64,000 nucleotides of DNA, taken from Ruegeria marisrubri (GTDB taxonomy: Bacteria; Pseudomonadota; Alphaproteobacteria; Rhodobacterales; Rhodobacteraceae). The position numbers and the translations under genes were made by a program. The stretch covers positions 62,001 through 126,000 of the forward strand of contig NZ_LQBQ01000035.1 in NCBI RefSeq assembly GCF_001507595.1. The letters run 5' to 3'. Within the stretch, counting starts at the first letter, position 1. Each line of letters starts with the position of its first letter. The notes beneath the pieces were generated by a model. The model had not been told where the DNA came from. It did not search any database and worked only from the letters and a program-made list of their open reading frames with translations. Positions 1 through 9,077 of this stretch are shown piece by piece.

Positions 1-228
1 GACAACCGCACACCCACACCTGCGGATTGGAAAAAGATCAGCCAAGGCCTGCGCGCGCATCTGGATCAGCGAATCGATGCCTTGCTGCGCCTGCGTGACA
101 ATCTGGACGGCTGCATCGGCTGCGGCTGCCTGAGCCTGCCGAAATGCGCGCTCTACAACCCCGACGACCGGGCAAAAACGTATGGCAGCGGTCCCAGGTA
201 CCTGATGGGTGACGCGCCCGAGGACTGA
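1..228 (+). CDS. soxR: Redox-sensitive transcriptional activator SoxR, C-terminal part (5' end outside window)
   Basis: The open frame enters from the window edge and ends at TGA 226-228, leaving the last 75 codons. It carries the motif CIGCGCLSLPKC (Cys-x2-Cys-x-Cys-x5-Cys), the [2Fe-2S] ligand set that defines SoxR among MerR-family regulators. It is preceded by the end of the dimerisation helix and followed by a short tail. The N-terminal winged helix is missing only because the window starts here. In the family the oxidised cluster switches on target promoters, and outside enterics SoxR usually answers redox-cycling compounds rather than superoxide. Which genes it controls cannot be read from this window. 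Confidence 0.93.
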   Translation, partial: DNRTPTPADWKKISQGLRAHLDQRIDALLRLRDNLDGCIGCGCLSLPKCALYNPDDRAKTYGSGPRYLMGDAPED

Positions 229-230
229 AA

Positions 231-245
231 TGCCGCATTGCGGCA
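231..245. repeat. Short perfect inverted repeat after soxR
   Basis: TGCCGCA-T-TGCGGCA begins two bases after the soxR stop. The arms are 7 bp with a 1-nt centre. There is no clear T-tract, so it is either a weak transcript-end hairpin or a protein site. Only the symmetry is certain. Confidence 0.4.
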
Positions 246-275
246 GTGTTACGCCGTGTTTTGATTGACCCGGCC

Positions 276-304
276 GTTTCACAGCGGTTAATCAGCCGTG
301 AAAC
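276..304. repeat. Inverted repeat GTTTCAC/GTGAAAC upstream of the ETF-QO gene
   Basis: Arms GTTTCAC (276-282) and GTGAAAC (298-304) are separated by 15 nt and lie about 60 bp before the ETF-ubiquinone oxidoreductase start. The position suits an operator or a leader hairpin. I do not recognise the motif. Confidence 0.35.
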
Positions 305-364
305 AAAATTGCGCCGATCATGCGTTGAGAGCGCCAATTCGGAAAGTTAGCGAAGGAGCCCACG

Positions 365-2011
365 ATGGCCGAAATTGAACGCGAAGCGATGGAATATGAC
401 GTGGTGATCGTGGGTGCCGGCCCGGCGGGTCTGTCGGCGGCCATCCGTCTGAAACAGCTCGACGCAGATCTGAACGTCGTGGTGCTGGAAAAGGGCTCCG
501 AGGTCGGCGCGCATATCCTGTCGGGCGCCGTGCTGGACCCTTGCGGTCTGGATGCGCTGATCCCCGACTGGAAGGAAAAGGGCGCGCCGCTGAACGTGCC
601 CGTGCGCGAAGACAACTTCTACATGCTGGGCGAGGCCGGCCAACTGCGCATCCCGAACTGGCCGATGCCGCCGCTGATGAACAACCACGGCAACTACATC
701 GTCTCGATGGGCAATGTTTGCCGGTGGATGGCCGAACAGGCCGAGGAACTGGGCGTCGAGATCTTCCCCGGCATGGCCTGCTCGGAACTGGTCTATGGTG
801 ACAATGGCGAGGTCAAGGGCGTCGTGGCCGGTGTCTTCGGGCTGGAACCCGACGGGTCCTATGGCCCCAACACCGAGCCGGGGATGGAACTGCACGGCAA
901 ATACGTCTTCCTCTCGGAAGGTGTGCGCGGGTCGCTCTCCAAGGAAGTGATCGCCAAATATGACCTGCAGGCCGGCAAAGAGCCGCAGAAATACGGCGTC
1001 GGCATGAAGGAAATCTGGGAGATCGACCCCGCCAAGCACAAGGAGGGAACGGTCACCCACACGATGGGCTGGCCGCTGGGTGGCAATGCCGGGGGCGGCT
1101 CGTTCATCTATCACCTGGAAAACAACCAGGTCTATGTGGGCTTCGTGGTGCACCTGAACTACAAGAACCCGCACCTGTATCCCTACATGGAGTTCCAGCG
1201 GTTCAAGCATCACCCGATGGTGGCCGAACTGCTCAAGGGCGGCAAGCGCGTGGCCTACGGCGCCCGTGCGATCACCGAGGGCGGCTGGCAGTCCCTGCCC
1301 AAGCTGGTGGCGCCGGGCGTGGCGCTGCTGGGCTGCTCGGCGGGCATGGTCAACGTGCCGCGCATCAAGGGCAACCACAACGCGATGCTGTCGGGCAAGG
1401 CCGCGGCCGAGGCGGCCTTCGAGGCCATCAAGGCCGGACGCGGCGGCGACGAGCTGGCCGAATATGAAAACGAGGTGCGCACCGGTCCGATCGCCAAGGA
1501 CCTCAAGAAGGTGCGCAACGTCAAGCCGATGTGGTCCAAATGGGGCATGATCCCCTCGCTGGCTCTGGGTGGGCTCGACATGTGGACCAACACGATGGGC
1601 TTCTCGCTGTTCGGCACCCTGGGCCACGGCAAGACCGATGCGGAATCGACCGAGGAGGCCAGCAAGCACCAGAAGATCGACTATCCCAAGCCGGACGGGA
1701 CCCTGTCCTTCGATCGCCTGACCAACGTGGCGTTTTCCTTCACCAACCACGAAGAAAGCCAGCCCTGCCACCTCAAGCTGACCGACCCCGAGATCCCGGT
1801 AAAGGTCAACCTGCCCAGGTTCGACGAGCCGGCGCAACGGTATTGTCCGGCAGGCGTGTACGAAGTTGTCACCGACGAGGACCAGCCGCGATTCGTCATC
1901 AACTTCCAGAACTGCGTCCACTGCAAAACCTGCGACATCAAGGACCCGAGCCAGAACATCACCTGGACGACGCCGCAGGGCGGAGACGGGCCGAACTATC
2001 CCAACATGTGA
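365..2011 (+). CDS. Electron transfer flavoprotein-ubiquinone oxidoreductase (ETF-QO)
   Basis: A 548-residue enzyme that takes electrons from reduced ETF, fed by acyl-CoA and other flavin dehydrogenases, and passes them to the membrane quinone pool. The N-terminus has the FAD dinucleotide-binding motif VGAGPAGLSAA at about residues 17-27. The C-terminal ferredoxin-like module has Cys494, Cys517, Cys520 and Cys523 (FQNCVHCKTCDIKDP) to hold the [4Fe-4S] cluster. Length matches the family. The ATG at 365 follows GAAGGAG at good spacing; an internal Met about 8 codons later is less favoured. It stands alone, with hairpins on both sides. Confidence 0.96.
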   Translation: MAEIEREAMEYDVVIVGAGPAGLSAAIRLKQLDADLNVVVLEKGSEVGAHILSGAVLDPCGLDALIPDWKEKGAPLNVPVREDNFYMLGEAGQLRIPNWPMPPLMNNHGNYIVSMGNVCRWMAEQAEELGVEIFPGMACSELVYGDNGEVKGVVAGVFGLEPDGSYGPNTEPGMELHGKYVFLSEGVRGSLSKEVIAKYDLQAGKEPQKYGVGMKEIWEIDPAKHKEGTVTHTMGWPLGGNAGGGSFIYHLENNQVYVGFVVHLNYKNPHLYPYMEFQRFKHHPMVAELLKGGKRVAYGARAITEGGWQSLPKLVAPGVALLGCSAGMVNVPRIKGNHNAMLSGKAAAEAAFEAIKAGRGGDELAEYENEVRTGPIAKDLKKVRNVKPMWSKWGMIPSLALGGLDMWTNTMGFSLFGTLGHGKTDAESTEEASKHQKIDYPKPDGTLSFDRLTNVAFSFTNHEESQPCHLKLTDPEIPVKVNLPRFDEPAQRYCPAGVYEVVTDEDQPRFVINFQNCVHCKTCDIKDPSQNITWTTPQGGDGPNYPNM

Positions 2012-2022
2012 GCAGAAAACCG

Positions 2023-2057
2023 GGCAATGGCGGGGCGGAAAACGCTCTGCCATTGCC
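2023..2057. terminator. Hairpin after ETF-QO, possible terminator
   Basis: GGCAATGGC (2023-2031) and GCCATTGCC (2049-2057) are perfect 9-bp arms starting 11 nt past the ETF-QO stop. GCG/CGC inside the loop may extend the stem. The downstream T-rich run is weak (TCTTGGT), so termination is likely but not sure. Confidence 0.5.
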
Positions 2058-2115
2058 TCTTGGTCACCGAAGCCCTAGCTTGATTTCCAGCACAAGAGCA
2101 AAAGGCAGGATTTCG

Positions 2116-3831
2116 GTGTTTTCCTTGGTTCGTCACGCGGCGATAGCCGTGATTGCAGCTGGTATCGCGTTGCCGGCGCCGCTTGCGGCGCAATCCGGCG
2201 TGGGCGCTTATCTTGCCGGTCGGCAAGCCATGCATGACAGCGACTACGCCGCGGCGGCGGAATACTTCGTTCAGGCTCTGGTGCGGGACCCCGACAACGT
2301 CACGTTGATGGAAAACGTCGTCCATGCCCAGTTGGCTCTGGGCGAGCTGGAGCGCGCCTATCCCATCGCGCAGCGAATGGAGGCGCAGGGGCTGCGCAGC
2401 CAGGTCGCGCATATGGTGATCGTGGCGAACCTGATCGCCCAGGAAAAATTCGAGGAACTCCTCGCCCGCGATCCCGAGAGTCAGGGGATCGGTCCGCTGG
2501 TGGACGGTCTGCTTGCCGCTTGGGCCTATATGGGGACCGGTGCGGTTTCCAAGGCGCTGGAGCAGTTCGACAAGGTGGCCGAAGAAAACGGGCTGCAAGA
2601 TTTCGCGCGATATCACAAGGCGATGGCGCTGGCCTCGGTCGGCGATTTCGAAGGCGCCGAAGAGATCTTCGCGGCCGATGGCGGCCGGGTTGCCCGAATC
2701 TCGCGCCGGGCGGCCTTGGCCAGGGCCGAGGTCCTCTCGCAACTCGACCGCAACGAACAGGCGCTGGAAAGTCTGACACAGGCCTTTGGCGCGCAGACGG
2801 ACCCGGCGGTGGCAAATGTGGCCGCGCGGCTTGAAGCCGGAGAGAAGCTGCCGTTCACCCATGTGCGCTCGGCGGTCGAGGGAATGGCCGAGGTGTTCTT
2901 CACTTTGGGGGCCGCCCTCAATGGCGAGGCCGCGGACGAGTATGTCCTGATCTACGCACGCACGGCGAGTTTCCTGCGGCCCGACCACATTGATGCGCTT
3001 TTGCTGAGTGCAGAACTGCTGGACGAACTTGGCCAATATGATTTGTCGGTCGCGACCTATCGGATGGTGCCGACCAGCAGCCCCGACTACCACGCCGCCG
3101 AACTGGGCCGGGCCGAGGCACTGCGCCGCGCCGGCAAGACGGACGCCGCCATCGAAGTTCTGGAAAAGCTGGCGCAGGACCATCCCGAATTGCCGGTCGT
3201 GCACAGTTCGCTGGGTGATTTGTTGCGGCAGCAGGAAAAATACGCCGATGCCGTGCGCGCCTATGACAAGGCTCTGGAATATTCCGCAGAAGGCGCGGGT
3301 GCCGAGTGGTTCCTGTATTACGCCCGCGGCATCTGTCACGAGCGGTTGAAACAGTGGGAGAAGGCCGAGGCGGATTTCCGCTCCGCGCTGGAGCTCAACC
3401 CCGAGCAGCCGCAGGTGCTGAACTATCTGGGCTATTCGCTGGTCGAAAGACGGGAAAAACTGGACGAGGCGCTGGAAATGATTCAACGCGCGGTCCAGGC
3501 GCGGCCCGACAGCGGCTATATCGTGGACAGCCTCGGCTGGGTGCTGTTCCGGCTGGGGCGCTATGACGAAGCGGTCGGGCACATGGAACGCGCCGTCGAA
3601 CTGATGCCGGTCGATCCAGTGGTCAACGACCACCTGGGCGACGTGTACTGGGCGGTGGGCCGGGCCCGCGAGGCCGAGTTCCAGTGGAAACGCGCCCTGT
3701 CCTTCATCGACCCCGAGGACACCGACGGCGAAGCCGACCCCGAGCGCATCCGCCGAAAGCTGGAGGTCGGCCTGGATGCGGTGTTGGCGGAAGAGGGGGC
3801 TCCGCCCCTGAAGGTCGCCAATGACGGTTGA
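2116..3831 (+). CDS. Periplasmic tetratricopeptide-repeat protein
   Basis: A 571-residue helical-repeat protein. The chosen start is GTG 2116, placed 5 nt after AGGA at 2107-2110. It gives a normal Sec signal peptide ([11 protein letters not shown]... ending PLAAQ), so the protein is probably exported or inner-membrane-anchored facing the periplasm. TPR-like units occur throughout, for example around [55 protein letters not shown] and [23 protein letters not shown] arrays bind other proteins; no enzyme motif is seen. The last 11 bases overlap ispE, which suggests co-translation. The frame remains open far upstream, but that part is antisense-like sequence inside ETF-QO and is unlikely to be translated. 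Confidence 0.85.
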   Translation: MFSLVRHAAIAVIAAGIALPAPLAAQSGVGAYLAGRQAMHDSDYAAAAEYFVQALVRDPDNVTLMENVVHAQLALGELERAYPIAQRMEAQGLRSQVAHMVIVANLIAQEKFEELLARDPESQGIGPLVDGLLAAWAYMGTGAVSKALEQFDKVAEENGLQDFARYHKAMALASVGDFEGAEEIFAADGGRVARISRRAALARAEVLSQLDRNEQALESLTQAFGAQTDPAVANVAARLEAGEKLPFTHVRSAVEGMAEVFFTLGAALNGEAADEYVLIYARTASFLRPDHIDALLLSAELLDELGQYDLSVATYRMVPTSSPDYHAAELGRAEALRRAGKTDAAIEVLEKLAQDHPELPVVHSSLGDLLRQQEKYADAVRAYDKALEYSAEGAGAEWFLYYARGICHERLKQWEKAEADFRSALELNPEQPQVLNYLGYSLVERREKLDEALEMIQRAVQARPDSGYIVDSLGWVLFRLGRYDEAVGHMERAVELMPVDPVVNDHLGDVYWAVGRAREAEFQWKRALSFIDPEDTDGEADPERIRRKLEVGLDAVLAEEGAPPLKVANDG

Positions 3832-4642
3832 GGAGTTTGCTCCTGCCAAGATCAACCTGACCCTGCATGTGACCGGCCAGCGCGCGGATGGCTATCACCT
3901 GCTGGATTCGCTCGTGATCTTCGCCGATGTGGGCGACCGTGTAACCGTTTCGTCCGCCGAGGCCACGCGTCTGACGGTCAGCGGGCCCAGGGCGGCAGGC
4001 GTGCCGACGGGCGATGGCAACCTTGTCGTTCGCGCGGCCAGGGCGATTGGTGTCGACGCGGATATCCACCTGGAAAAGCACCTGCCCGCCGCGGCCGGAA
4101 TTGGCGGGGGCTCGTCGGATGCGGCGGCGACCTTGCGTGCGCTGTCAAAGCTTTCCGGAAAGCCGCTTCCGGCCATGCCGGAGATCCTGTCGCTGGGGGC
4201 GGACGTGCCCTTGTGCCTGCGTCGCGGCATGGTGCGGATGGAGGGGATCGGCGAGCAGCTGACCGATCTTGACCCGGCCTTGCCGCTGCGGCTTCTCCTG
4301 GTCAATCCGGGCGTGGAAGTGCCCACGCCCCTCGTGTTCAAGGCGTTGCGACGCAAGACCAATCCGCCGATGGACTGGCCGATGCCCAAGGAAGGCTGGA
4401 TCGAATGGCTGGCCGCGCAGCGGAACGACCTGGAAGCGCCCGCAATCGAAGCGGCCCCGGTGATCCAGACGGTTCTGGATGCCTTGCGCGACAGCCCCGG
4501 ATGCCAGCTTGCCCGCATGTCCGGGTCGGGTGCGACCTGTTTCGCGATCTTCAAGGACGCGGAGTCACAGAAGCAGGCGCTTGAGGCAATTCGCGTGACG
4601 CATCCCGACTGGTGGTCGGTTGCCTGTGCGGCGGTCGCGTGA
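3821..4642 (+). CDS. ispE: 4-diphosphocytidyl-2-C-methyl-D-erythritol kinase
   Basis: A 273-residue GHMP-family kinase. It phosphorylates CDP-methylerythritol in the non-mevalonate (MEP) route to isopentenyl diphosphate. The N-terminus has the [11 protein letters not shown] block, and the ATP-binding glycine/serine loop is [15 protein letters not shown] at about residues 89-103. The C-terminal GHMP motif is [12 protein letters not shown]. It overlaps the upstream TPR gene by 11 nt and converges with the polyprenyl synthase gene two bases away. That neighbour uses the product of this pathway, though it is transcribed separately. Confidence 0.96.
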   Translation: MTVEEFAPAKINLTLHVTGQRADGYHLLDSLVIFADVGDRVTVSSAEATRLTVSGPRAAGVPTGDGNLVVRAARAIGVDADIHLEKHLPAAAGIGGGSSDAAATLRALSKLSGKPLPAMPEILSLGADVPLCLRRGMVRMEGIGEQLTDLDPALPLRLLLVNPGVEVPTPLVFKALRRKTNPPMDWPMPKEGWIEWLAAQRNDLEAPAIEAAPVIQTVLDALRDSPGCQLARMSGSGATCFAIFKDAESQKQALEAIRVTHPDWWSVACAAVA

Positions 4643-4644
4643 AC

Positions 4645-5643
4645 TCAGTTCAGCCGCGCCACGACATAATCGGCTAGGCCCCGCAGCAATGTGCGGATCT
4701 CGTGATCGGGCAGAAGATCCAGTGACGCCTTGGCCTTGGCCGCCCAGGCATTTGCGTCGGCACGGGTCGCCTCCAGCGTGCCATACTTGGCCATCAGGGC
4801 AAGGGCCTCTTCCAGGTCGCCTTCCTGTTGGCGACCTTTTTCGATGGTGCGCCCCCAGAATGCGCGCTCCTCGTCCCTGGCCTGGGCGACGGCCTTGATC
4901 ACCGGCAGGGTCAGCTTGCGCTCGCGGAAATCGTCTCCGACGTTCTTGCCGGTGGCCTTGCTGTCGCCCTGATAATCCAGCAGGTCGTCGGCGATCTGGA
5001 ACGCGATGCCCAGCGCGTCGCCATAGTCGAACAGCGCCTTGACCTGCTCGTCCGTGGCGCCGGCGATGACGCCGCCCACTTCGGTTGCGGCCGAGAACAG
5101 TGCAGCCGTCTTGCCGCGCACCACCTGCAGATAGACACTCTCGTCGGTGGCAAGGTCAGTGGCCGCCGTCATCTGCAGCACTTCGCCTTCGGCGATCGTG
5201 GCCGAAGCATTCGCGAGAATGTCCAGAACCCGCAACGAGCCGGTTTCGACCATCAACTGGAAGCTGCGCGAGAACAGGTAGTCGCCCACCAGAACGCTGG
5301 ACTTGTTGTCCCACAGCAGGTTGGCGGTCGGCCGGCCGCGCCGCTGGGCGCTTTCGTCCACCACGTCGTCATGCAGCAGGGTCGCGGTGTGGATGAATTC
5401 GACGGTGGCTGCCAGGCGGATGTGATGCTCGCCGGCATAGTCGAACAGCTTGGCCGCTGCCAAGGTCAGCATCGGCCGCAGCCGCTTGCCACCGGCCTCG
5501 ACCAGATGCGCCGTCACCTCGGGGATACGCGGAGCGTGTTCCGACGCCATGCGAATGCGGATCAACTCGTTCACGGCCGCCATTTCATCGCTCAGGATCG
5601 CCGCCAGCCGTTCATGCGGTTTCGAGATCGCGTTGATGTTCAT
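4645..5643 (-). CDS. ispB: Long-chain (probably decaprenyl) diphosphate synthase for ubiquinone side chain
   Basis: A 332-residue trans-prenyltransferase adding isopentenyl units to an allylic primer. Both aspartate-rich motifs are present: DDVVDES (first) and DDLLDYQGD (second), with GGKRLRP for substrate diphosphate binding. The family makes the C40-C50 tail of ubiquinone. Decaprenyl (Q10) is inferred from the Rhodobacteraceae setting because chain length cannot be read from sequence alone. Start: ATG 5643 sits 4 nt after AGGAG. A GTG immediately before it would be only 1 nt from the ribosome site and is disfavoured. It is divergent from the DUF2007 gene with 56 bp between starts. Confidence 0.93.
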   Translation of the reverse strand: MNINAISKPHERLAAILSDEMAAVNELIRIRMASEHAPRIPEVTAHLVEAGGKRLRPMLTLAAAKLFDYAGEHHIRLAATVEFIHTATLLHDDVVDESAQRRGRPTANLLWDNKSSVLVGDYLFSRSFQLMVETGSLRVLDILANASATIAEGEVLQMTAATDLATDESVYLQVVRGKTAALFSAATEVGGVIAGATDEQVKALFDYGDALGIAFQIADDLLDYQGDSKATGKNVGDDFRERKLTLPVIKAVAQARDEERAFWGRTIEKGRQQEGDLEEALALMAKYGTLEATRADANAWAAKAKASLDLLPDHEIRTLLRGLADYVVARLN

Positions 5644-5699
5644 CACACTCCTGCTACAAGGCTCGACTAACGCCCCGCCTTGCCCTTAGATCCATCCCC

Positions 5700-5912
5700 A
5701 TGAAAGAACTTCTGCGCAGCACCGATCCGACCGTCCTGGCCTTTGCGTCCGCCCTTCTTGAAGGCGAGGATATAGACTGCTTTGAGATGGACGTAAATAT
5801 GAGCATCCTCGAAGGCGGCATCGGAATCTTTCCGCGCCGTCTGCTGGTGCGCGCCAAGGATTTCGACCGCGCCATGCGCGTGATGCGCGACAACGAGGTT
5901 CCCCTGCGGTGA
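5700..5912 (+). CDS. DUF2007 family small protein
   Basis: A 70-residue cytosolic protein of the DUF2007 family, annotated in databases as a putative signal-transducing protein by fold only. It shows the typical order: KELLRSTDP, then FASALLEGEDIDCF, then MSILEGGIGIFPRRLLV, then RAMRVM. The biochemical role is unknown. Its stop overlaps the methyltransferase start (TGATG), so the two are translationally coupled. The ribosome site before ATG 5700 is weak. Confidence 0.85.
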   Translation: MKELLRSTDPTVLAFASALLEGEDIDCFEMDVNMSILEGGIGIFPRRLLVRAKDFDRAMRVMRDNEVPLR

Positions 5913-6685
5913 TGGCCGGGTTTGGTGACAGCGATCTGACCTGCGACGATTTTCTGGGCGGCCGCATCCGGTTGTGGCAGCCCAGAGAGGGATATCGCGC
6001 CGGTGTGGACCCGGTTCTGCTGGCGGCTTCGCTTCCCGCGCGCGCCGGTCAGTCGGTTCTGGAACTGGGCTGTGGCGCTGGGGCTGCGATCCTTTGCCTC
6101 GCCGCGCGGGTTTCCGGGCTGGGCCTGACGGGGGTCGAACTGCAACCCGCCTATGCGGAACTGGCACGTCGCAACGCCGCCGGGAACGCTGCGGAGCTTG
6201 AGGTGGTCGAGGGCGACCTGTCCGCTCTGCCGGCAGAGATGAAACAACGTCAGTTCGATCACGTTCTGGCAAACCCGCCCTATTACCGCTCTGGCGCGCA
6301 CAGCCCTGCGACGGATGAAGGGCGCAGCGTCGCGCTGGGCGAAAGAACACCCCTGGCCCTCTGGTTCGACGTCGCGGCCAAAAGGCTTGCGCCCAAGGGA
6401 TACCTGCATGTCATCCAGCGGGCAGACCGTCTGCCAGAGATGCTGGCCGCTTGTTCAGGCCGGCTTGGATCGATCGAGGTGCTGCCGCTTTCCGCCCGGG
6501 CCGGCCGCGCGCCCGAGTTGCTGATCCTGCGGGCCCGCAAGGGCGGGCGTGCGGCATTTCGATTGCATGCACCCTTGATTCTGCATGCCGGCGACAGGCA
6601 TCTGCGCGACGCAGACAGCTATACCCCCGAGATTTCCGCCGTGTTGCGCGACGGGGCGGCCCTGCCATGGCCCTCGGGTCGATAG
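5912..6685 (+). CDS. TrmN6-like (YfiC family) SAM-dependent methyltransferase
   Basis: A 257-residue class I methyltransferase with the SAM-binding loop VLELGCGAGAA and the N6-adenine motif NPPYY, with RAGVDPVLLAA before the fold. This is the layout of YfiC/TrmN6, which methylates N6 of A37 in tRNA1(Val). The assignment to that exact tRNA site is inferred from family. ATG 5912 overlaps the DUF2007 stop; a GTG one codon earlier is possible. The C-terminal part is close to the family's usual length of about 245 residues. Confidence 0.82.
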   Translation: MAGFGDSDLTCDDFLGGRIRLWQPREGYRAGVDPVLLAASLPARAGQSVLELGCGAGAAILCLAARVSGLGLTGVELQPAYAELARRNAAGNAAELEVVEGDLSALPAEMKQRQFDHVLANPPYYRSGAHSPATDEGRSVALGERTPLALWFDVAAKRLAPKGYLHVIQRADRLPEMLAACSGRLGSIEVLPLSARAGRAPELLILRARKGGRAAFRLHAPLILHAGDRHLRDADSYTPEISAVLRDGAALPWPSGR

Positions 6686-6800
6686 GCAGCGTTCAGCCGA
6701 AAATGTCGGATTTGTGACGGATTCTTCGCGATGCGGCGTGACAGTCGGAAAACGATGTGGTCAACTCGTATCGTTACATCGCAAGAGAAGGAGGATCGCC

Positions 6801-6965
6801 ATGAGCGTGAGCGCACATCTGACCGAACTGAAGAAGAAGCACGCAAACCTCAGTCTCGAAGTAGAAGAAGCACAACGCTCCCCAGGCATCGATGATCTCC
6901 ACATAGCTCAGCTGAAGAAACAGAAGCTCAAACTCAAAGAAGAGATCGAACGGCTTTCCAGCTAA
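6801..6965 (+). CDS. DUF465 (YdcH-type) small coiled-coil protein
   Basis: A 54-residue charged helical protein with a strong ribosome site (AGAAGGAGG, 8 nt before ATG 6801). It has the family pattern HLTELKKKHANL near the start, then a turn, then LKKQKLKLKEEIERL. Function in the family is unknown. An open frame runs upstream of this ATG, but that part lacks a signal of its own. The stop overlaps the end of the convergent transporter gene by 4 nt. Confidence 0.85.
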   Translation: MSVSAHLTELKKKHANLSLEVEEAQRSPGIDDLHIAQLKKQKLKLKEEIERLSS

Positions 6966-7828
6966 CGTTTGAGGCTGGCGCGTGCCGCCATGGCGGCACC
7001 GCCGGTGATGAGCAGGGCCGCGATCGCTAACGTCCATGACGGAGCGGCGATCCCGGCCACCACAAGTGCCAAGGTTGACAGCAGCGGTGCCGCGTAAGAG
7101 CTGGTACCGAGGATCTGAATGTCACCGTGCTTGACCCCGACATCCCAGACATAGAACGCCAGTCCTACCGGCCCGAGGCCGAGTGCAAAGGTGGACAGCC
7201 AGCCGATCGTGCTGTCCGGGAACACGGTTTCCTCCAGGGCGAAATGCAGCCCCCACGACGCGATGGCCGTCGCGACGCAGAAGACGGCGACCGAATTGGT
7301 GGGCGTATTGCCCAGCCGACGCGACAGGACGGAATAGCCCGACCAGGTGAGCGCGCACAGAAAGGCCAGCGCATAGCCGGGCAGATGCTGCGCCTGAAAC
7401 CCGGTGCTGCCCCCGCCGGTGATGATCAGCGCCGCGCCCGCAAAGCCCAGGCAGGCGCCGAACAGGTGCCCGGCGCGCAGGGATTCGCCCGGCAGCAGGC
7501 CCGAGAACAGGACGATCAGCAAAGGCCAGAGATAGGCGATCAGCCCCGCCTCGGCAGCAGGCGCCATGCGCAGCGCCGAGAAATACAGCGCGTGATAGCC
7601 GAACAGCCCCATTGCGCCGAACAGGTAGACGGTCCAGCGCACATGTTTCAGCTGCGCCAACCCCCCGCTGCGCGCAGTCCAGATCAGGCCAAGCGTTCCG
7701 CCGATGGTGAAACAGATTGCGTTCAGCAACAGGGGCGGAATCGGGGCCGATCCCACCGTGAACAGAGCAAGCAGAGACCAGAGCAGAACGGCAACGAAGC
7801 CGATTGCGGTAGCGCGGGTTTTCGTCAT
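6962..7828 (-). CDS. DMT-superfamily (EamA) transporter, YddG-like exporter
   Basis: A 288-residue membrane protein with about ten hydrophobic segments in two EamA halves. The start (MTKTRATAIGFVAVLLWS) and the late segment WDVGVKHGDIQILGTSSYAAP resemble YddG, an exporter of aromatic amino acids. The substrate here is inferred, not shown. Its ATG overlaps the LysR-gene stop by 4 nt, so the two form one unit and the regulator probably responds to the exported compound or a relative. Confidence 0.8.
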   Translation of the reverse strand: MTKTRATAIGFVAVLLWSLLALFTVGSAPIPPLLLNAICFTIGGTLGLIWTARSGGLAQLKHVRWTVYLFGAMGLFGYHALYFSALRMAPAAEAGLIAYLWPLLIVLFSGLLPGESLRAGHLFGACLGFAGAALIITGGGSTGFQAQHLPGYALAFLCALTWSGYSVLSRRLGNTPTNSVAVFCVATAIASWGLHFALEETVFPDSTIGWLSTFALGLGPVGLAFYVWDVGVKHGDIQILGTSSYAAPLLSTLALVVAGIAAPSWTLAIAALLITGGAAMAARASLKR

Positions 7829-8772
7829 TGGGCGGGAATATCCTCGACATCGATCACGGTGAATCGTTCCGAGACCATCCGGGTTTTTTCGATCTCTGCA
7901 AGCATCCAGTCGCGGAATGCGCGAATTTGCGGGCGATCCTCGGCGCCTTTCCGGGCCAGGAACCGGAACAGCGCGCGCGACTGGATCGCGGTCGAAAAGG
8001 GGGCGACCAGCTTGCCGTCGAACAGATCCTTGACGACCATTGCTCTGCGCCCCAGCACGACACCCGCCCCGGCCAGGGCAGCATCCACTGCGTGATCGGC
8101 CTGGCTGAAATGCGGCCCGTGCTCGGGGCGGAAGTCTATCCCCACTGCCCGGAACCAGGTGGTCCAGTCGCAGGGAGGGTCAAGGAAGGTCACGGAATCG
8201 TCGAAGATCAACGGTGCCTTTGTCAGGCTTTCGGGGGTGGGGTAGCGTTCCGCCAGCTCGGGCGTCATGACCGGCACGAACCATTCGCGGCGCAGGGGCA
8301 CTGAGTAGAGACCGGGGTCGGGGCCATACCCAAAGCGGATGGCCACATCCACCTCGTCCCTTTCAAAGTCCAGCATCCGCAGCGTCGCCACGAAACGCAG
8401 GTCGATGTCTGGATGGGCGCGGGCAAACTCGATCAGCCGCGGCGCCAGCCACTTGGCGGTAAAGGCGGGGCCGGCCGTGACGGTCAGCGTGCTGTTGTCC
8501 TGCAACCTCTTTGTGGCGCGCCAGGCGTCCGAAAGTCTCTGGAAGCCTTCGGCAGCCCCGGGCGCAAGCGTCCGGCCGGCCTCGGTCAGTTCGACCGCCC
8601 GGTTCAGGCGGCGGAACAGCGGCTGGCCCAGATGCTCCTCCAGCGACTTGATCTGGAAGGACAGCGCGGCCGGGGTGACGTTGAGCTCTTGGGCGGCCAG
8701 CGAGAACGACATGTGGCGCGCGGCGGCGTCAAAGGCGCGAAGGGCGGTCAGCGGGGGCAGGCGGTCGGGCAT
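7825..8772 (-). CDS. LysR-family transcriptional regulator (GcvA-like)
   Basis: A 315-residue regulator. The N-terminal winged helix-turn-helix spans roughly residues 6-65 (LTALRAFDAAARHMSFSLAAQELNVTPAALS...). A linker helix and a periplasmic-binding-like effector domain follow. The wording of the DNA-binding region resembles the GcvA subgroup. It is co-transcribed with the YddG-like exporter and divergent from a tiny gene at 8886. The 113-bp spacer holds an ACTTT-GA-AAAGT palindrome that may be its operator. Confidence 0.9.
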   Translation of the reverse strand: MPDRLPPLTALRAFDAAARHMSFSLAAQELNVTPAALSFQIKSLEEHLGQPLFRRLNRAVELTEAGRTLAPGAAEGFQRLSDAWRATKRLQDNSTLTVTAGPAFTAKWLAPRLIEFARAHPDIDLRFVATLRMLDFERDEVDVAIRFGYGPDPGLYSVPLRREWFVPVMTPELAERYPTPESLTKAPLIFDDSVTFLDPPCDWTTWFRAVGIDFRPEHGPHFSQADHAVDAALAGAGVVLGRRAMVVKDLFDGKLVAPFSTAIQSRALFRFLARKGAEDRPQIRAFRDWMLAEIEKTRMVSERFTVIDVEDIPAQ

Positions 8773-8797
8773 ATCGGTTAAATAATACTTAATCGAA

Positions 8798-8809
8798 ACT
8801 TTGAAAAGT
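8798..8809. promoter_or_regulatory. Possible LysR operator palindrome
   Basis: ACTTT-GA-AAAGT, with perfect 5-bp arms, sits 26 bp before the lysR start in the spacer to the divergent small gene. LysR sites are short interrupted palindromes near their own promoter, so the place fits. The assignment is inference. Confidence 0.35.
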
Positions 8810-8885
8810 CTCGTTTGTGACCTTTGAAATCAAATGCCACCTTGATCGCAAGTCAAGACAGCCTGTTGTGAAAAGGAAGTCCGCA

Positions 8886-8996
8886 ATGATCGAGATGACG
8901 ACCAACCCCGCCGCCCGCTACGCCTTTCAGCGCGCGCATGAGGAACGCGGCAAGGTGATCAAGCAGATGCTGAACTGGGTGTTCGGTTCCCGCTGA
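8886..8996 (+). CDS. Tiny basic protein divergent from lysR (36 aa)
   Basis: ATG 8886 follows AAAAGGAAG at good spacing and opens 36 codons to TGA 8994-8996. The product is MIEMTTNPAARYAFQRAHEE followed by RGKVIKQMLNWVFGSR. It is amphipathic and basic with a Trp/Phe-rich end. The coding sequence is followed 33 nt later by a strong hairpin, which supports a real short transcript. I do not recognise a named family. It resembles in style the small arginine-rich proteins (DUF1127-like) common in this family of bacteria, but the match is not firm. Divergence from lysR suggests control by that regulator. Confidence 0.6.
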   Translation: MIEMTTNPAARYAFQRAHEERGKVIKQMLNWVFGSR

Positions 8997-9029
8997 ACGG
9001 CGCGCGCACGTTCTTACGGGATACAAGAA

Positions 9030-9054
9030 GGGCCGGTCCCCAAGGGGCCGGCCC
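9030..9054. terminator. Strong hairpin between the small gene and phbB
   Basis: GGGCCGG and CCGGCCC (7-bp perfect arms, extended by inner CCCC/GGGG) are followed by GCTTTCTT. It lies between convergent genes and can serve both strands. Confidence 0.75.
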
Positions 9055-9077
9055 GCTTTCTTGCCGCTGGGGCTGTA

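Noticed and set aside
347..2053. Long antisense frame across the ETF-QO gene (568 codons)
   Set aside because: Typical high-GC shadow frame: composition is rich in Arg, Gly, His and Val without domains, and the other strand is a certain gene.
1531..2115. Frame upstream of the TPR protein, within the ETF-QO gene
   Set aside because: Start at GTG 2116 with a signal peptide is better; the upstream part overlaps ETF-QO.
8843..8858. FNR-like TTGAT...CAA sequence near the small gene
   Set aside because: Spacing is one base too long for the TTGAT-N4-ATCAA consensus.
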